Source of the DNA: CSP1-4 sp963777975
GTDB lineage: Bacteria > Chloroflexota > Limnocylindria > Limnocylindrales > CSP1-4
Length of the DNA: 64,000 bases
Direction of reading: 5' to 3'
Assembly (NCBI GenBank): GCA_963777975.1
Contig: CAVZSO010000011.1
Location: 239,977-303,976, forward strand
The notes beneath the pieces were generated by a model that saw nothing but the letters and a program-made list of their open reading frames with translations, ran no database searches and was not told where the DNA came from. This document shows, one piece after another, positions 54,503 to 61,827 of the stretch; the first letter of the stretch is position 1, and each line of letters starts with the position of its first letter. Made by a program: the position numbers and the translations under genes.

Positions 54503-55945
54503 ATGGGTAAGTCGACCGAGACATCGGACCGCGCGCGCTCGTCCGACTGGGCGTTGCACGTCACGCCTGAAGACGTCCGAGAGCTGGCGGCTGGCGCCGA
54601 TGACGTCCTCGATGCGGCCGCGCTGGTGTTGGACGGCAACTGGGTGGGCGCCTCGACCGTGCCCTCGAAGGGCCTGTATCCGCATCAGTGGAGCTGGGAC
54701 TCTGCATTCATCGCGATCGGCAACGCCTGGGAGCGGCAAGCCCACGCACAGCTCGAGCTCGAGACGCTCTTCGCCGGCCAGTGGCGCAGCGGGATGCTGC
54801 CGCACATCGTCTTCGATCCGAGCGTCCCCGAGGCGGCCTACTTCCCAGGATCGGCGTTCTGGCAGACGGAGTCGGCTGCGGCGGCTCCTCGCTCGCCGCG
54901 CACCTCCGGCATCACCCAGCCGCCCATCCACGCCCGGGCTGCGCTCGAGATCCATCGGCACGCACGCGATGGCGAAGGATCCCGCGCCTTCCTGAGCCGC
55001 CTCTATCCCGCCCTCGTCGCCCAGCACGACTACCTCGCGCGTGCGCGCGATCCGCGGGGCTCCGGGCTGGCGGCCATCGTCCATCCCTGGGAGTCGGGGC
55101 TCGACAACTCGCCGGTCTGGGATCACGACCTGGCCCTGCTGCGCATCCCGGTGGGATCCCTGCCGGACTTCGATCGCCGCGATCTCCAGCAGGCCGCGGC
55201 AGCGGATAGGCCGACCGACGCTGCCTATCGACGATACCTGTTCCTGGTGACGCTCTTCCGCGATGCCAAGTACGACGACGCGGCGATCGTGGAGTCGAGT
55301 CCATTCCTCATCGCGGATCCGCTCTTCAACGCGATCTATCTGTGGTCGACGCTCGCGCTCATCGAGATCGCCTCCGTCGTCGGCGCCGATCCAGCCCCGC
55401 ACCGGGAGGCGGCCGAGCGCATCCACCGCGGCATCGTCGAGCAGCTATGGGTCCAGGATGCGCAGCGCTTCTGTCCGTGGGACCTGCGTCGCGACGAGCG
55501 AGAGCCCCAGGACACGATCGTCTCCTTCGCGCCGCTGCTGGATCCGGACTTGCCCGACGAGATGGTCGGGGCGATCTGCGCCGAGCTCGAGTCGCCCGAC
55601 TTCCACGCCGTCGAGGTCGGGACCCACTATGTCGTGCCGAGCGATGGCGTTCGCTCCACGGACTTCGACCGTCGACGGTACTGGCGCGGTCCCGTCTGGC
55701 TCAACACGAACTGGCTGCTTTGGGCGGGCCTGCGCCAGCACGGGCGTCACGGTCTCGCCGATGAGATCTTCGCCAGCTCGGTGGCCCTCGTGCGAGGCTC
55801 TGGCTTTCGCGAGTATTTCGACCCGTTCAGCGGTGAAGGTCATGGGAGCCAGGACTTCAGCTGGAGCGCCGCACTGGCGATCGACATGGTGCGGACGATG
55901 CGGGCCGAGGGCCGACGGCCCCGTGCCGCTAGACTCGGACGGTGA
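54503..55945 (+). CDS. Mannosylglycerate-hydrolase-like glycoside hydrolase (GH63-type)
   Basis: 480 residues from ATG 54503, frame-intact. An (alpha/alpha)6 barrel signature is seen in GLYPHQWSWDSAFIAIG (residues about 53-70), LPHIVFDPSVPEAAYFPG, IVHPWESGLDNSPVWDHDL with its acidic residues, RRYWRGPVWLNTNWLLW and the closing GEGHGSQDFSWSAALAID. These match the GH63 mannosylglycerate/glucosylglycerate hydrolases, which degrade compatible solutes. The substrate is by homology pattern only. No signal peptide, so cytoplasmic. Confidence 0.85.
   Translation: MGKSTETSDRARSSDWALHVTPEDVRELAAGADDVLDAAALVLDGNWVGASTVPSKGLYPHQWSWDSAFIAIGNAWERQAHAQLELETLFAGQWRSGMLPHIVFDPSVPEAAYFPGSAFWQTESAAAAPRSPRTSGITQPPIHARAALEIHRHARDGEGSRAFLSRLYPALVAQHDYLARARDPRGSGLAAIVHPWESGLDNSPVWDHDLALLRIPVGSLPDFDRRDLQQAAAADRPTDAAYRRYLFLVTLFRDAKYDDAAIVESSPFLIADPLFNAIYLWSTLALIEIASVVGADPAPHREAAERIHRGIVEQLWVQDAQRFCPWDLRRDEREPQDTIVSFAPLLDPDLPDEMVGAICAELESPDFHAVEVGTHYVVPSDGVRSTDFDRRRYWRGPVWLNTNWLLWAGLRQHGRHGLADEIFASSVALVRGSGFREYFDPFSGEGHGSQDFSWSAALAIDMVRTMRAEGRRPRAARLGR
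55930..55935 (+). promoter_or_regulatory. Leaderless -10 box inside the 3' end of the GH63-like gene
   Basis: TAGACT ends exactly six bases before the cupin GTG at 55942, although the genes overlap by four bases. The cupin can thus be transcribed on its own. Confidence 0.55.
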
Positions 55946-56277
55946 CGGACGAGCTCGATGGCGTGGTCGCGGCGCCCGACCACCACAAGGTCATCTTCGA
56001 GAACGATGCGGTGCGCGTCGTCGAGGTCACCATCCGGGCCGGCGATACCACGCCGCTCCACGAGCACCTGCCACCGATCCTCAACTACGTCGTCTCCGGG
56101 TCGCATCTCATCCGGCGTGATGAGCACGGCACCGTGCTGATCGACACGCGGACCGATCCGGACTACGTGATGCCGCGCGTGATGTACGGCGAGACGTCGC
56201 CGCTCCATACCATCGAGAACCCCGGGCCGGCCGACCTGGTCCTCATCTCGGTCGAGCTGAAGCAGCCGCCGGCCTGA
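55942..56277 (+). CDS. Cupin domain protein
   Basis: 111 residues of a single cupin barrel: HHKVIFENDAVRVVEVTIRA, then the metal-binding motif TPLHEHLPPILNYVVSGSH, and the second cupin motif region PLHTIENPGPADLVLISVEL. Two His and one Glu could bind a metal. The substrate is unknown. It overlaps the GH63-like gene by four bases (GTGA), so it may be both coupled to it and independently started. Confidence 0.82.
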   Translation: MTDELDGVVAAPDHHKVIFENDAVRVVEVTIRAGDTTPLHEHLPPILNYVVSGSHLIRRDEHGTVLIDTRTDPDYVMPRVMYGETSPLHTIENPGPADLVLISVELKQPPA

Positions 56278-56666
56278 CCTCTGGCTCATGGTCCATCTGC
56301 GCCACGCGGGCGCCCGAGATGCCGAGGATCTCGCCGACATCGCGAGTCGACAGGCCAGCCGCTCGGAGCGCCCTCGCGGCGCTTCGCGTGCCAAGAGCCA
56401 ACTCTCGGCGAACGGCCTCCGCTTTGACCCGTTGGCGCGTCAACCGTCCGACGTCGATCTGGGCGGCAGCCGGAAGTTCGATGTGGTCGATGACCTCGGC
56501 ACCTGCCGCGGTCAGATCGTCCACCTCTAGCCAGACCGCGAGCAGGCTCCTCGCGTGCGACTTTGGCGGTCGCCAGCGCACGGCCGAAGGTGGCGATGTC
56601 GGGCTCCTCGAACTGGACGATCCAACCGCGCCCATCGAACGTGTAGGTCGCGACATAGCGCTTCAC
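56243..56666 (-). CDS. hicB: HicB family antitoxin with C-terminal helix-turn-helix (frameshifted)
   Basis: About 140 residues. KRYVATYTFDGRGWIVQFEE and PDIATFGRALATAK are the HicB N-terminal fold. After one missing base near 56560 it continues HARSLLAVWLEVDDLT and then a C-terminal HTH, LRAAGLSTRDVGEILGISGA, typical of HicB DNA-binding tails. GTG 56666 overlaps the HicA stop (GTGA). It should neutralise HicA and repress the operon. Its end overlaps the cupin end by 35 bases. Confidence 0.83.
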
Positions 56667-56890
56667 GACGGCCGGCCTCCAGGCCCACGAAGCCACCCGC
56701 GACCAAGCGAGCTCTCACCCTGGCGCTCGATGCTCCGAAGGGTGCCGTTCGGGATGTCTCGAGAGTGGATCGGCACGATGATCGATGCTCCAGTCGACAG
56801 ACGCCACTTCTGATGTGAGCCGTCTTGATGAACGACCCATGCGCCCGGATCCAGGCTACGGATCCGGGCGATGACCGTTCGTGCCCTCAT
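56663..56890 (-). CDS. hicA: HicA family mRNA interferase toxin
   Basis: 75 residues. MRARTVIARIRSLDPGAWVV leads to the catalytic histidine motif HQDGSHQKWRL, then SIIVPIHSRDIPNGTLRSIE, the standard HicA ending. It would cleave mRNA as a monomer of the dsRBD-like fold. ATG 56890 is chosen over 56926 since it starts the fold and follows the promoter by 16 bases. The last 12 residues are Gly/Arg-rich and exceed the usual length slightly. Confidence 0.85.
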   Translation of the reverse strand: MRARTVIARIRSLDPGAWVVHQDGSHQKWRLSTGASIIVPIHSRDIPNGTLRSIERQGESSLGRGWLRGPGGRPS

Positions 56891-56899
56891 GGCTCGACC

Positions 56900-56942
56900 G
56901 CCAATGCCATTGACGATAGTTGCCAATGAGGTTGACAGTCAA
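56900..56942 (-). promoter_or_regulatory. hicA promoter overlapped by two direct operator-like repeats
   Basis: Minus-strand TTGACT (56937-56942) and TATCGT (56913-56918) are 18 bases apart. GCCAATGnnnTTGAC occurs twice on the plus strand, at 56900-56914 and 56922-56936, exactly 22 bases (two helical turns) apart, and covers the -10 and the spacer. This is where HicB would bind. Confidence 0.6.
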
Positions 56943-57081
56943 GAGGATCATCGATCGGATGCACGATCGCGCGACGATATCGACGCTCACTTCACCGGGA
57001 CTCACTCCGAGGACCTCGTTGGCGTCTTGACCGCCCTGCCGATCGAAGCGACGATGGCACGGCCTTGAGGGCTCGAAACGT

Positions 57082-57486
57082 ATGACCGACCCACCGGCGA
57101 CTCCCACGCCGACCTCGTCGCCTCGTAGGCGATCTTGGCCGCGCATGCTCGTCGCCGCTGCGCTCGCCATCTCGGGCGCCGGCGCCATCCTCTACGCCGG
57201 GATCCTGCCGATGCCGCCTTTCACCGACCAGCCTGCGCTGCTCGCCTGGCAGGCCTTCGGCGTTGCCGAGGTGCTCGCAGCGATCGGCGTCTACTTCGGT
57301 CGGGCCTGGGGTCGCTGGCTCGCCGTCGTGGTCATCGTCATCACGATGTTCCTCAACGTCGCGCGGGCGATCGTCGAGATCGCGAAGCCGGATCCGTTCG
57401 TCTGGCTGGTGACCTTCGTGGTCGGGATCACGGTCGACCTGCTCATCCTGTGGTGGCTGCTGCGCCGCTGGCCGGGGACGGCCTGA
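57082..57486 (+). CDS. Small four-helix membrane protein, unknown function
   Basis: 134 residues. A Pro/Thr/Ser-rich N-terminus is followed by hydrophobic segments at about 22-44, 52-71, 76-95 and 107-128. Visible stretches are AALAISGAGAILYAGILP, FGVAEVLAAIGVYFGRAWGR and VTFVVGITVDLLILWW. No family recognised. It ends two bases before the cyclase gene start. The 190 bases before it hold the hicA promoter and no other gene. Confidence 0.65.
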   Translation: MTDPPATPTPTSSPRRRSWPRMLVAAALAISGAGAILYAGILPMPPFTDQPALLAWQAFGVAEVLAAIGVYFGRAWGRWLAVVVIVITMFLNVARAIVEIAKPDPFVWLVTFVVGITVDLLILWWLLRRWPGTA

Positions 57487-57488
57487 GG

Positions 57489-58727
57489 ATGGAAGGCCAG
57501 ACGCGGCAGGACCTCGCGGAGCGGTCCGGGGTCGATCTCGACTACGTCGATCGGCTCGTTGGGCTCGGTGTGCTCGAAGAGGCGGCCGGCGGATTCACGC
57601 AGGGTGACGTTCGTCGGGTGCGGGTGGTCGAGAGCCTGGAACGAGCCGGGCTGCCGTTAGACAGCCTGGCCGAGGCGTTGCGCCAGGGGATCCTCTCGCT
57701 CGACTTCGTCGACCAGCCGAGCTACGACCGCATCGCCGCGCTCAGCTCGGTCACCTTCCGCGAGCTCAGCGAGCGGACGGGCATCCCGGTCGAGATCCTG
57801 CTCGTGGTGCGAGAGGCGATGGGCTTCGCCGAACCGACGCCCGACGACCGCGTACGCGAGAGCGAGCTGCGCGTCGTCCCGATGCTCGAGGTCGAGGTCG
57901 CCGCGGGCGTACGGCCCGCGCTCATCGAACGTTCTCTCCGCGTCTTCGGCGACAACCTCCGGCGCATCGCCCAGACGGAGGCCGACTGGTGGCGCTCGGA
58001 GATCCTCATGCCGCTCTTCCGGACGGGCATGTCCGGCGCCGAGATCGGCCGCCAGACGGAGGGCGTGGCCACGGCCATCAGCGAACCCACCGACCAGGCC
58101 CTGCTGGCGATCTTCCACGGCCAGCAGGCGAATGCCTGGATGCGCAACATCTTCGAGGGCTTCGAGACCGTCCTCGAGCGAGAGGGCATGCATGCCCGGG
58201 TCGATCGACCGCCGGCGATCTGCTTCCTGGACCTGACCGGCTATTCGCGCCTGACCGAGGAGCGCGGCGACGAGGCCGCCGCCGACCTGACCGCTCGGCT
58301 CGCGCGTATCGTCCAGCGCACATCGGCCGAGCACGACGGCACCCCCGTCAAGTACCTCGGCGACGGGGTCATGTTCTTCTTCCGCGAGCCCGGCCATGGC
58401 GTCCAGGCGGCGCTCGACATGGTCGAGGGCGCCTCCGAAGCCGGTCTGCCGCCGGCGCACGTCGGGCTGCACGCGGGCTCGGTCCTGTACCAGGAGGGCG
58501 ACTACTTCGGGCGGACCGTCAACGCGGCCGCACGGATCGCCGATTACGCCCGCCAGGGCGAGGTGTTGGTCAGCCAGGCGGTCGTCGATGCCGCCCCGGA
58601 CCTCGCGGGCATCCGATTCGCCGAGATCGGGCCGGTCGAGCTCAAGGGCCTGTCTGGGCCGCTCCGGCTCCACTCGGCGCACCGAGCCGCACGACCCGAT
58701 GCTGACCTGGACGGTGCTCCCCGGTAG
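57489..58727 (+). CDS. Class III adenylate/guanylate cyclase with N-terminal HTH-like regulatory region
   Basis: 412 residues, frame-intact. The first 70 resemble a MerR-like helix-turn-helix (TRQDLAERSGVDLDYVDRL, FTQGDVRRVRVVESLERAGL). The middle 150 are helical and regulatory. The catalytic domain has the metal aspartates in ICFLDLTGYSRLTEERGDEA and VKYLGDGVMFFF and the NxxxR motif in GRTVNAAARIADYA. Such cytosolic cyclases are common in Actinobacteria. The product (cAMP or cGMP) is not decidable. It lies two bases after the membrane protein gene, so membrane coupling is possible. Confidence 0.85.
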   Translation: MEGQTRQDLAERSGVDLDYVDRLVGLGVLEEAAGGFTQGDVRRVRVVESLERAGLPLDSLAEALRQGILSLDFVDQPSYDRIAALSSVTFRELSERTGIPVEILLVVREAMGFAEPTPDDRVRESELRVVPMLEVEVAAGVRPALIERSLRVFGDNLRRIAQTEADWWRSEILMPLFRTGMSGAEIGRQTEGVATAISEPTDQALLAIFHGQQANAWMRNIFEGFETVLEREGMHARVDRPPAICFLDLTGYSRLTEERGDEAAADLTARLARIVQRTSAEHDGTPVKYLGDGVMFFFREPGHGVQAALDMVEGASEAGLPPAHVGLHAGSVLYQEGDYFGRTVNAAARIADYARQGEVLVSQAVVDAAPDLAGIRFAEIGPVELKGLSGPLRLHSAHRAARPDADLDGAPR

Positions 58728-58730
58728 TCG

Positions 58731-58919
58731 TCAGGAGGCGGGCCTCCTCAGCCGACCGGCCGATTCGAGGGCGAGGCAACCGACGGCCAGGACCGATGCG
58801 ACAAGGACCAGCCAGTCCTTCCCGGTGTGGGGCTCGAACAGGTCGTGAAACGACAGGAAGTCGGCGAACAGGAGCAGGACGACGGTCGCCCCGAGCGCCA
58901 CGGTCAACCATCTCATCAT
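58731..58919 (-). CDS. Small two-helix membrane protein
   Basis: 62 residues. MRWLTVALGATVVLLLFADF and KDWLVLVASVLAVGCLALES are two hydrophobic helices around the loop HDLFEPHTG. GGAGGT lies five bases before the first ATG. Unknown function. It is just downstream of the quinone oxidoreductase (13-base gap), so it may be cotranscribed. Confidence 0.6.
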   Translation of the reverse strand: MMRWLTVALGATVVLLLFADFLSFHDLFEPHTGKDWLVLVASVLAVGCLALESAGRLRRPAS

Positions 58920-58932
58920 CGGGTACCTCCGG

Positions 58933-59868
58933 CTAATCGACCTTGAGCACGAGCTTGCCGCGCATCCCCCGCGTCGACTGGCGGTGGATGGCGTCGGCGG
59001 CCTGGTCGAGCGGCAGGACCTCGACTTCCACCTTCAGCGAGCCGTTGGCCGCGAGCTCGGCCAGCTCGCCGACCCGGTCGGTCGCCGCGCGGACGGCGCG
59101 TCCCTTGACCGCCTGACCGGCGAAGGCCTGCTCGAGACCCTGCGCGGCCGGGCTGGCGATGACGCCACCCGCGCGCACGGTCGGCGCCAGCGCCAGCAGG
59201 CCCTGGGCGTCGTGGAAGACATCGATGATCCCGGCCAGGCCCTCGGGTGCCTTCGAGCGGAGCGCCTCGCTGACGTCGCCGGCGGTGTAGTCGATGACGT
59301 CGGTCGCCCCGAGCCACAGCACGTACTCGTCGTGCTCGGGCCGCGTGATGGCGATGACCTTCAGGCCGCGCAGGGCCGCGAGCTGGGTCGCGAACCCGCC
59401 CACGCCTCCGGCCGCCCCGAAGATCGCGACCGTGTCCCCGGCCGATGCCTCGAGCGCATCGACCGCGGCCAACGCCGTCCCGCCAGCCGTGGGCAGCGCG
59501 GCCGCGGCCTCGGCAGACAGCGCCTCGGGACGGTGCACGGCGAGGGCGGCGGCCGCCGTCACGTACTCCGCGAAGCTGCCCTCGCCCTGGTACGGCTTGC
59601 CGACCGCGCCGAAGACCTCGTCGCCGACCGCGAAGCCCGACACGCCGGGGCCGAGGGCCTCGACCGTGCCCGCATAGTCCAGGCCAGGCGTCAGCGGGAA
59701 GCGGTGCTCCATGAAGTCCTTGAGGAATCCCGCCCGGACGACCGGGTCGAACGCATTGACGCCGGCGGCGCGGACCCGGACGAGCAGCTGGCCGTCATCC
59801 GCTTCCGGTTTCGGCCGCTCGCCGACGCTCCCCGCGTCCCCGAACTGGTTGACCATGAATGCGCGCAT
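58933..59868 (-). CDS. Zinc-independent NADP-dependent quinone oxidoreductase (MDR family)
   Basis: 311 residues, intact. The N-terminal GroES-like domain has VRVRAAGVNAFDPVVRAGFL and TPGLDYAGTVEALGPGVSGF. The Rossmann domain has AGDTVAIFGAAGGVGGFATQ and LKVIAITRPEHDEYVLWLGA. The closing DAIHRQSTRGMRGKLVLKV is typical. The zinc-binding Cys and His are absent, so it is a QOR-type enone or quinone reductase. Minus-strand TACCCT lies 21 bases before the ATG. Confidence 0.9.
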   Translation of the reverse strand: MRAFMVNQFGDAGSVGERPKPEADDGQLLVRVRAAGVNAFDPVVRAGFLKDFMEHRFPLTPGLDYAGTVEALGPGVSGFAVGDEVFGAVGKPYQGEGSFAEYVTAAAALAVHRPEALSAEAAAALPTAGGTALAAVDALEASAGDTVAIFGAAGGVGGFATQLAALRGLKVIAITRPEHDEYVLWLGATDVIDYTAGDVSEALRSKAPEGLAGIIDVFHDAQGLLALAPTVRAGGVIASPAAQGLEQAFAGQAVKGRAVRAATDRVGELAELAANGSLKVEVEVLPLDQAADAIHRQSTRGMRGKLVLKVD

Positions 59869-59947
59869 CGGTGCCTTGCCTCGAGGGCGAGGGTAGCACC
59901 GCCTGCCGATTCCCTCTGTCCCGGCCGAAGGGACCGGACGGGTGCGC

Positions 59948-59953
59948 TAGTCT
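59948..59953 (+). promoter_or_regulatory. -10 box of the TIM-barrel gene
   Basis: TAGTCT at 59948-59953, followed by a 30-base leader with AAAGGA before the GTG at 59989. Confidence 0.4.
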
Positions 59954-59988
59954 CGAGTTCCCAACGTCGGACATGAAAGGACCAGACG

Positions 59989-61020
59989 GTGAGGGCCAAG
60001 GGCATCACCTACGACACCGGCTTCGTCCGCCACGGAGCGATCTCCCGTGAGCGCTTCGAACCGGACCTGGTCAAGCGCGAGCTGGCCATCATCCGTGACG
60101 ACCTGCACTGCACCGCCATCCGTGTCATCGGGGGTGATCCGGAACGGCTGGAGCTGGCCGCGGCCTATGCCGCCGACCTCGGGCTGGAGGTCTGGTTCTC
60201 GCCCTACCCGCTCGAGCTGACCACGGACGAGATGGTCTCGCTGTTCGCCGATTGCGCCGAGCGGGCGGAGCGGCTACGACGACGGAGCGCCGAGATCGTG
60301 TTCGTCGTCGGCGCCGAGCTGAGCCTCATGGACAAGGGGTTCCTGCCAGGCGACACCGTGACCGACCGGCTCGCCCTCCTGCTGGACCCGACAGACCGGG
60401 ATCGCCTGCGCGAGCAGGTCGGCGAGCTCAGTGCCCGCGTGAACGAATTCCTCGGCGACGCCGTGGCAGGTGTCCGCGCGCGATTCGGCGGCAAGATCAC
60501 CTACGCCGCCATACCGCTCGAGCGCATCGACTGGGGTCCCTTCGACATCGTCAGCGTGGATCTCTACCGGTCGGCCGAGGTCGCCGATCGATTCAGCGAG
60601 GGCGTCCGGACCCTCGTCGCGCAGGGAAAGCCGGTCGCGATCACCGAGTTCGGCACCGCCGCCTTCCGCGGCGCCGGCGACCTGGGCGCCCGCTTCATGG
60701 AGATCGCCGAGTTCGACGCGGCCACCGGCGCGCCGATCCGCCTGAACGCCGAGTACCAGCGCGACGAGGCCGGTCAAGCCGCCTACCTACGCGAGCTCCT
60801 GGAGATCTTCGACACCGAAGGCGTCGACACCGCGTTCGTCTTCCTCTTCGCGCTCGACGGTTTCCCGCACCGCCCCGACGGCGACCCGCGTGAGGACCTC
60901 GATCTGGCCAGCCCCGGCATCGTCAAGGTCCTCGACGACCGCCACGGAGACACCTACCCCGACATGCCCTGGGAGCCCAAAGTCGCATTCACCACCCTTG
61001 CGGAGCTCTACCGCGACTGA
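59989..61020 (+). CDS. Glycosidase-like TIM-barrel protein of the group often labelled abortive infection protein
   Basis: 343 residues, intact. It begins AKGITYDTGFVRHGAISRER, then IRDDLHCTAIRVIGGDPERL, LGLEVWFSPYPLELTTDEM, EIVFVVGAELSLMDKGFLPG, GPFDIVSVDLYRSAEVADRF and GKPVAITEFGTAAFRGA. The end reads DTAFVFLFALDGFPHRPDG. The strands end in Glu or Asp as in (beta/alpha)8 glycosidases: GAELS and ITEFGT are at the catalytic acid positions. I recall such proteins labelled abortive infection protein in Actinobacteria. The sequence supports a hydrolase-like barrel and gives no sign of phage defence. Confidence 0.7.
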   Translation: MRAKGITYDTGFVRHGAISRERFEPDLVKRELAIIRDDLHCTAIRVIGGDPERLELAAAYAADLGLEVWFSPYPLELTTDEMVSLFADCAERAERLRRRSAEIVFVVGAELSLMDKGFLPGDTVTDRLALLLDPTDRDRLREQVGELSARVNEFLGDAVAGVRARFGGKITYAAIPLERIDWGPFDIVSVDLYRSAEVADRFSEGVRTLVAQGKPVAITEFGTAAFRGAGDLGARFMEIAEFDAATGAPIRLNAEYQRDEAGQAAYLRELLEIFDTEGVDTAFVFLFALDGFPHRPDGDPREDLDLASPGIVKVLDDRHGDTYPDMPWEPKVAFTTLAELYRD

Positions 61021-61122
61021 CGACCGGACCGTGTCGTGGCGTCGAGGCGTCCGGAGCCCTCGCGGGCGGCAGCGGGTGGAGTTCGGGTGGCCCTGAGATC
61101 CTTGAGCACGCCCGTCCTGCCG

Positions 61123-61128
61123 TATCGT
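61123..61128 (+). promoter_or_regulatory. -10 box of the small 45-residue protein
   Basis: TATCGT at 61123-61128, with TTGAGC 15 bases upstream. The leader contains GGAGGA before ATG 61175. Confidence 0.4.
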
Positions 61129-61174
61129 GTCAGTCGACAGGGGCAGCCCAGCGGCTCCGCGCATGGAGGACACG

Positions 61175-61312
61175 ATGGACGAGCAGACCGGGGAGTCCTA
61201 CCCGAGGTTGCGTGAGCTCCTCGGCGAGGACGGGTTCGCGGAGCTTGCGCAGCTCATCCGCAAGACGTACGAGGCGAACGAGGCGCGTCGCCGGCGCCCC
61301 GCTCCGTCGTAG
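61175..61312 (+). CDS. Small acidic-basic hypothetical protein
   Basis: 45 residues: MDEQTGESYPRLRELLGEDG then FAELAQLIRKTYEANEARRR. It looks like a short helical protein with an acidic start and a basic tail. A promoter box and GGAGGA ribosome site support expression. No family recognised. Confidence 0.45.
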   Translation: MDEQTGESYPRLRELLGEDGFAELAQLIRKTYEANEARRRRPAPS

Positions 61313-61393
61313 AAAGGCGCAGCCAAGCGCTGGCGCCTGATGCGCCGATCCTGAGCTGCGTCACTCAGCCCTAGGCAGGAGAGGGGAGCCGAC

Positions 61394-61753
61394 ATGACGT
61401 CAGATCGAGAGGTCGACCGGCTCGCGCAGATGAGCTGCACCGCGTGTCGCCGGGGCGAACCGACCGTCACGGATGCCGAGATCGCCCGGTTGAAGCCGCA
61501 GATCCCTGACTGGGAGGTCCTCGAGGTCGATGGTGTCCGACGCTTGAGACGCGTCTTCAGGTTCGACGACTTCGGGCGATCACTGGCATTCACGGACCGG
61601 GTGGGCGCGCTGGCGGAGAGGGAAGCCCATCACCCGGCGCTGCTGACCGAGTGGGGCAGCACGACGGTCACCTGGTGGACGCACAAGATCCAGGGCCTGC
61701 ACCGCAACGACTTCATCATGGCCGCCAAGACGGACGAGCTGTATCGATCTTGA
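61394..61753 (+). CDS. 4a-hydroxytetrahydrobiopterin dehydratase (pterin-4a-carbinolamine dehydratase family)
   Basis: 119 residues. The fold has PQIPDWEVLEVDGVRRLRRV, FRFDDFGRSLAFTDRVGALA and the catalytic histidine cluster EREAHHPALLTEWGSTTVTW, ending WTHKIQGLHRNDFIMAAKTD. This enzyme recycles the pterin cofactor of aromatic amino acid hydroxylases. No hydroxylase is in the window, and many bacterial members have other or unknown roles. An extra N-terminal Cys-x-x-Cys (MSCTACRRGEP) precedes the domain. Confidence 0.88.
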   Translation: MTSDREVDRLAQMSCTACRRGEPTVTDAEIARLKPQIPDWEVLEVDGVRRLRRVFRFDDFGRSLAFTDRVGALAEREAHHPALLTEWGSTTVTWWTHKIQGLHRNDFIMAAKTDELYRS

Positions 61754-61793
61754 TGGCCACCGAGCAGGTCATCGGCGGCTGACGGTCGCGGCC

Positions 61794-61799
61794 TACACT
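61794..61799 (+). promoter_or_regulatory. -10 box of the LLM oxidoreductase gene
   Basis: TACACT at 61794-61799, with a 22-base leader holding GGAGGT before ATG 61828. Confidence 0.45.
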
Positions 61800-61827
61800 C
61801 GGAGCCCTCGTCGCCCACGGAGGTCCT

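Noticed and set aside
56871..57068. A 65-codon plus-strand frame across the hicA promoter
   Set aside because: It covers the hicA start and operator repeats and encodes nothing recognisable.
59989..61020. A phage-defence role based on the family label abortive infection
   Set aside because: The sequence shows a glycosidase-like barrel and no defence partners nearby.
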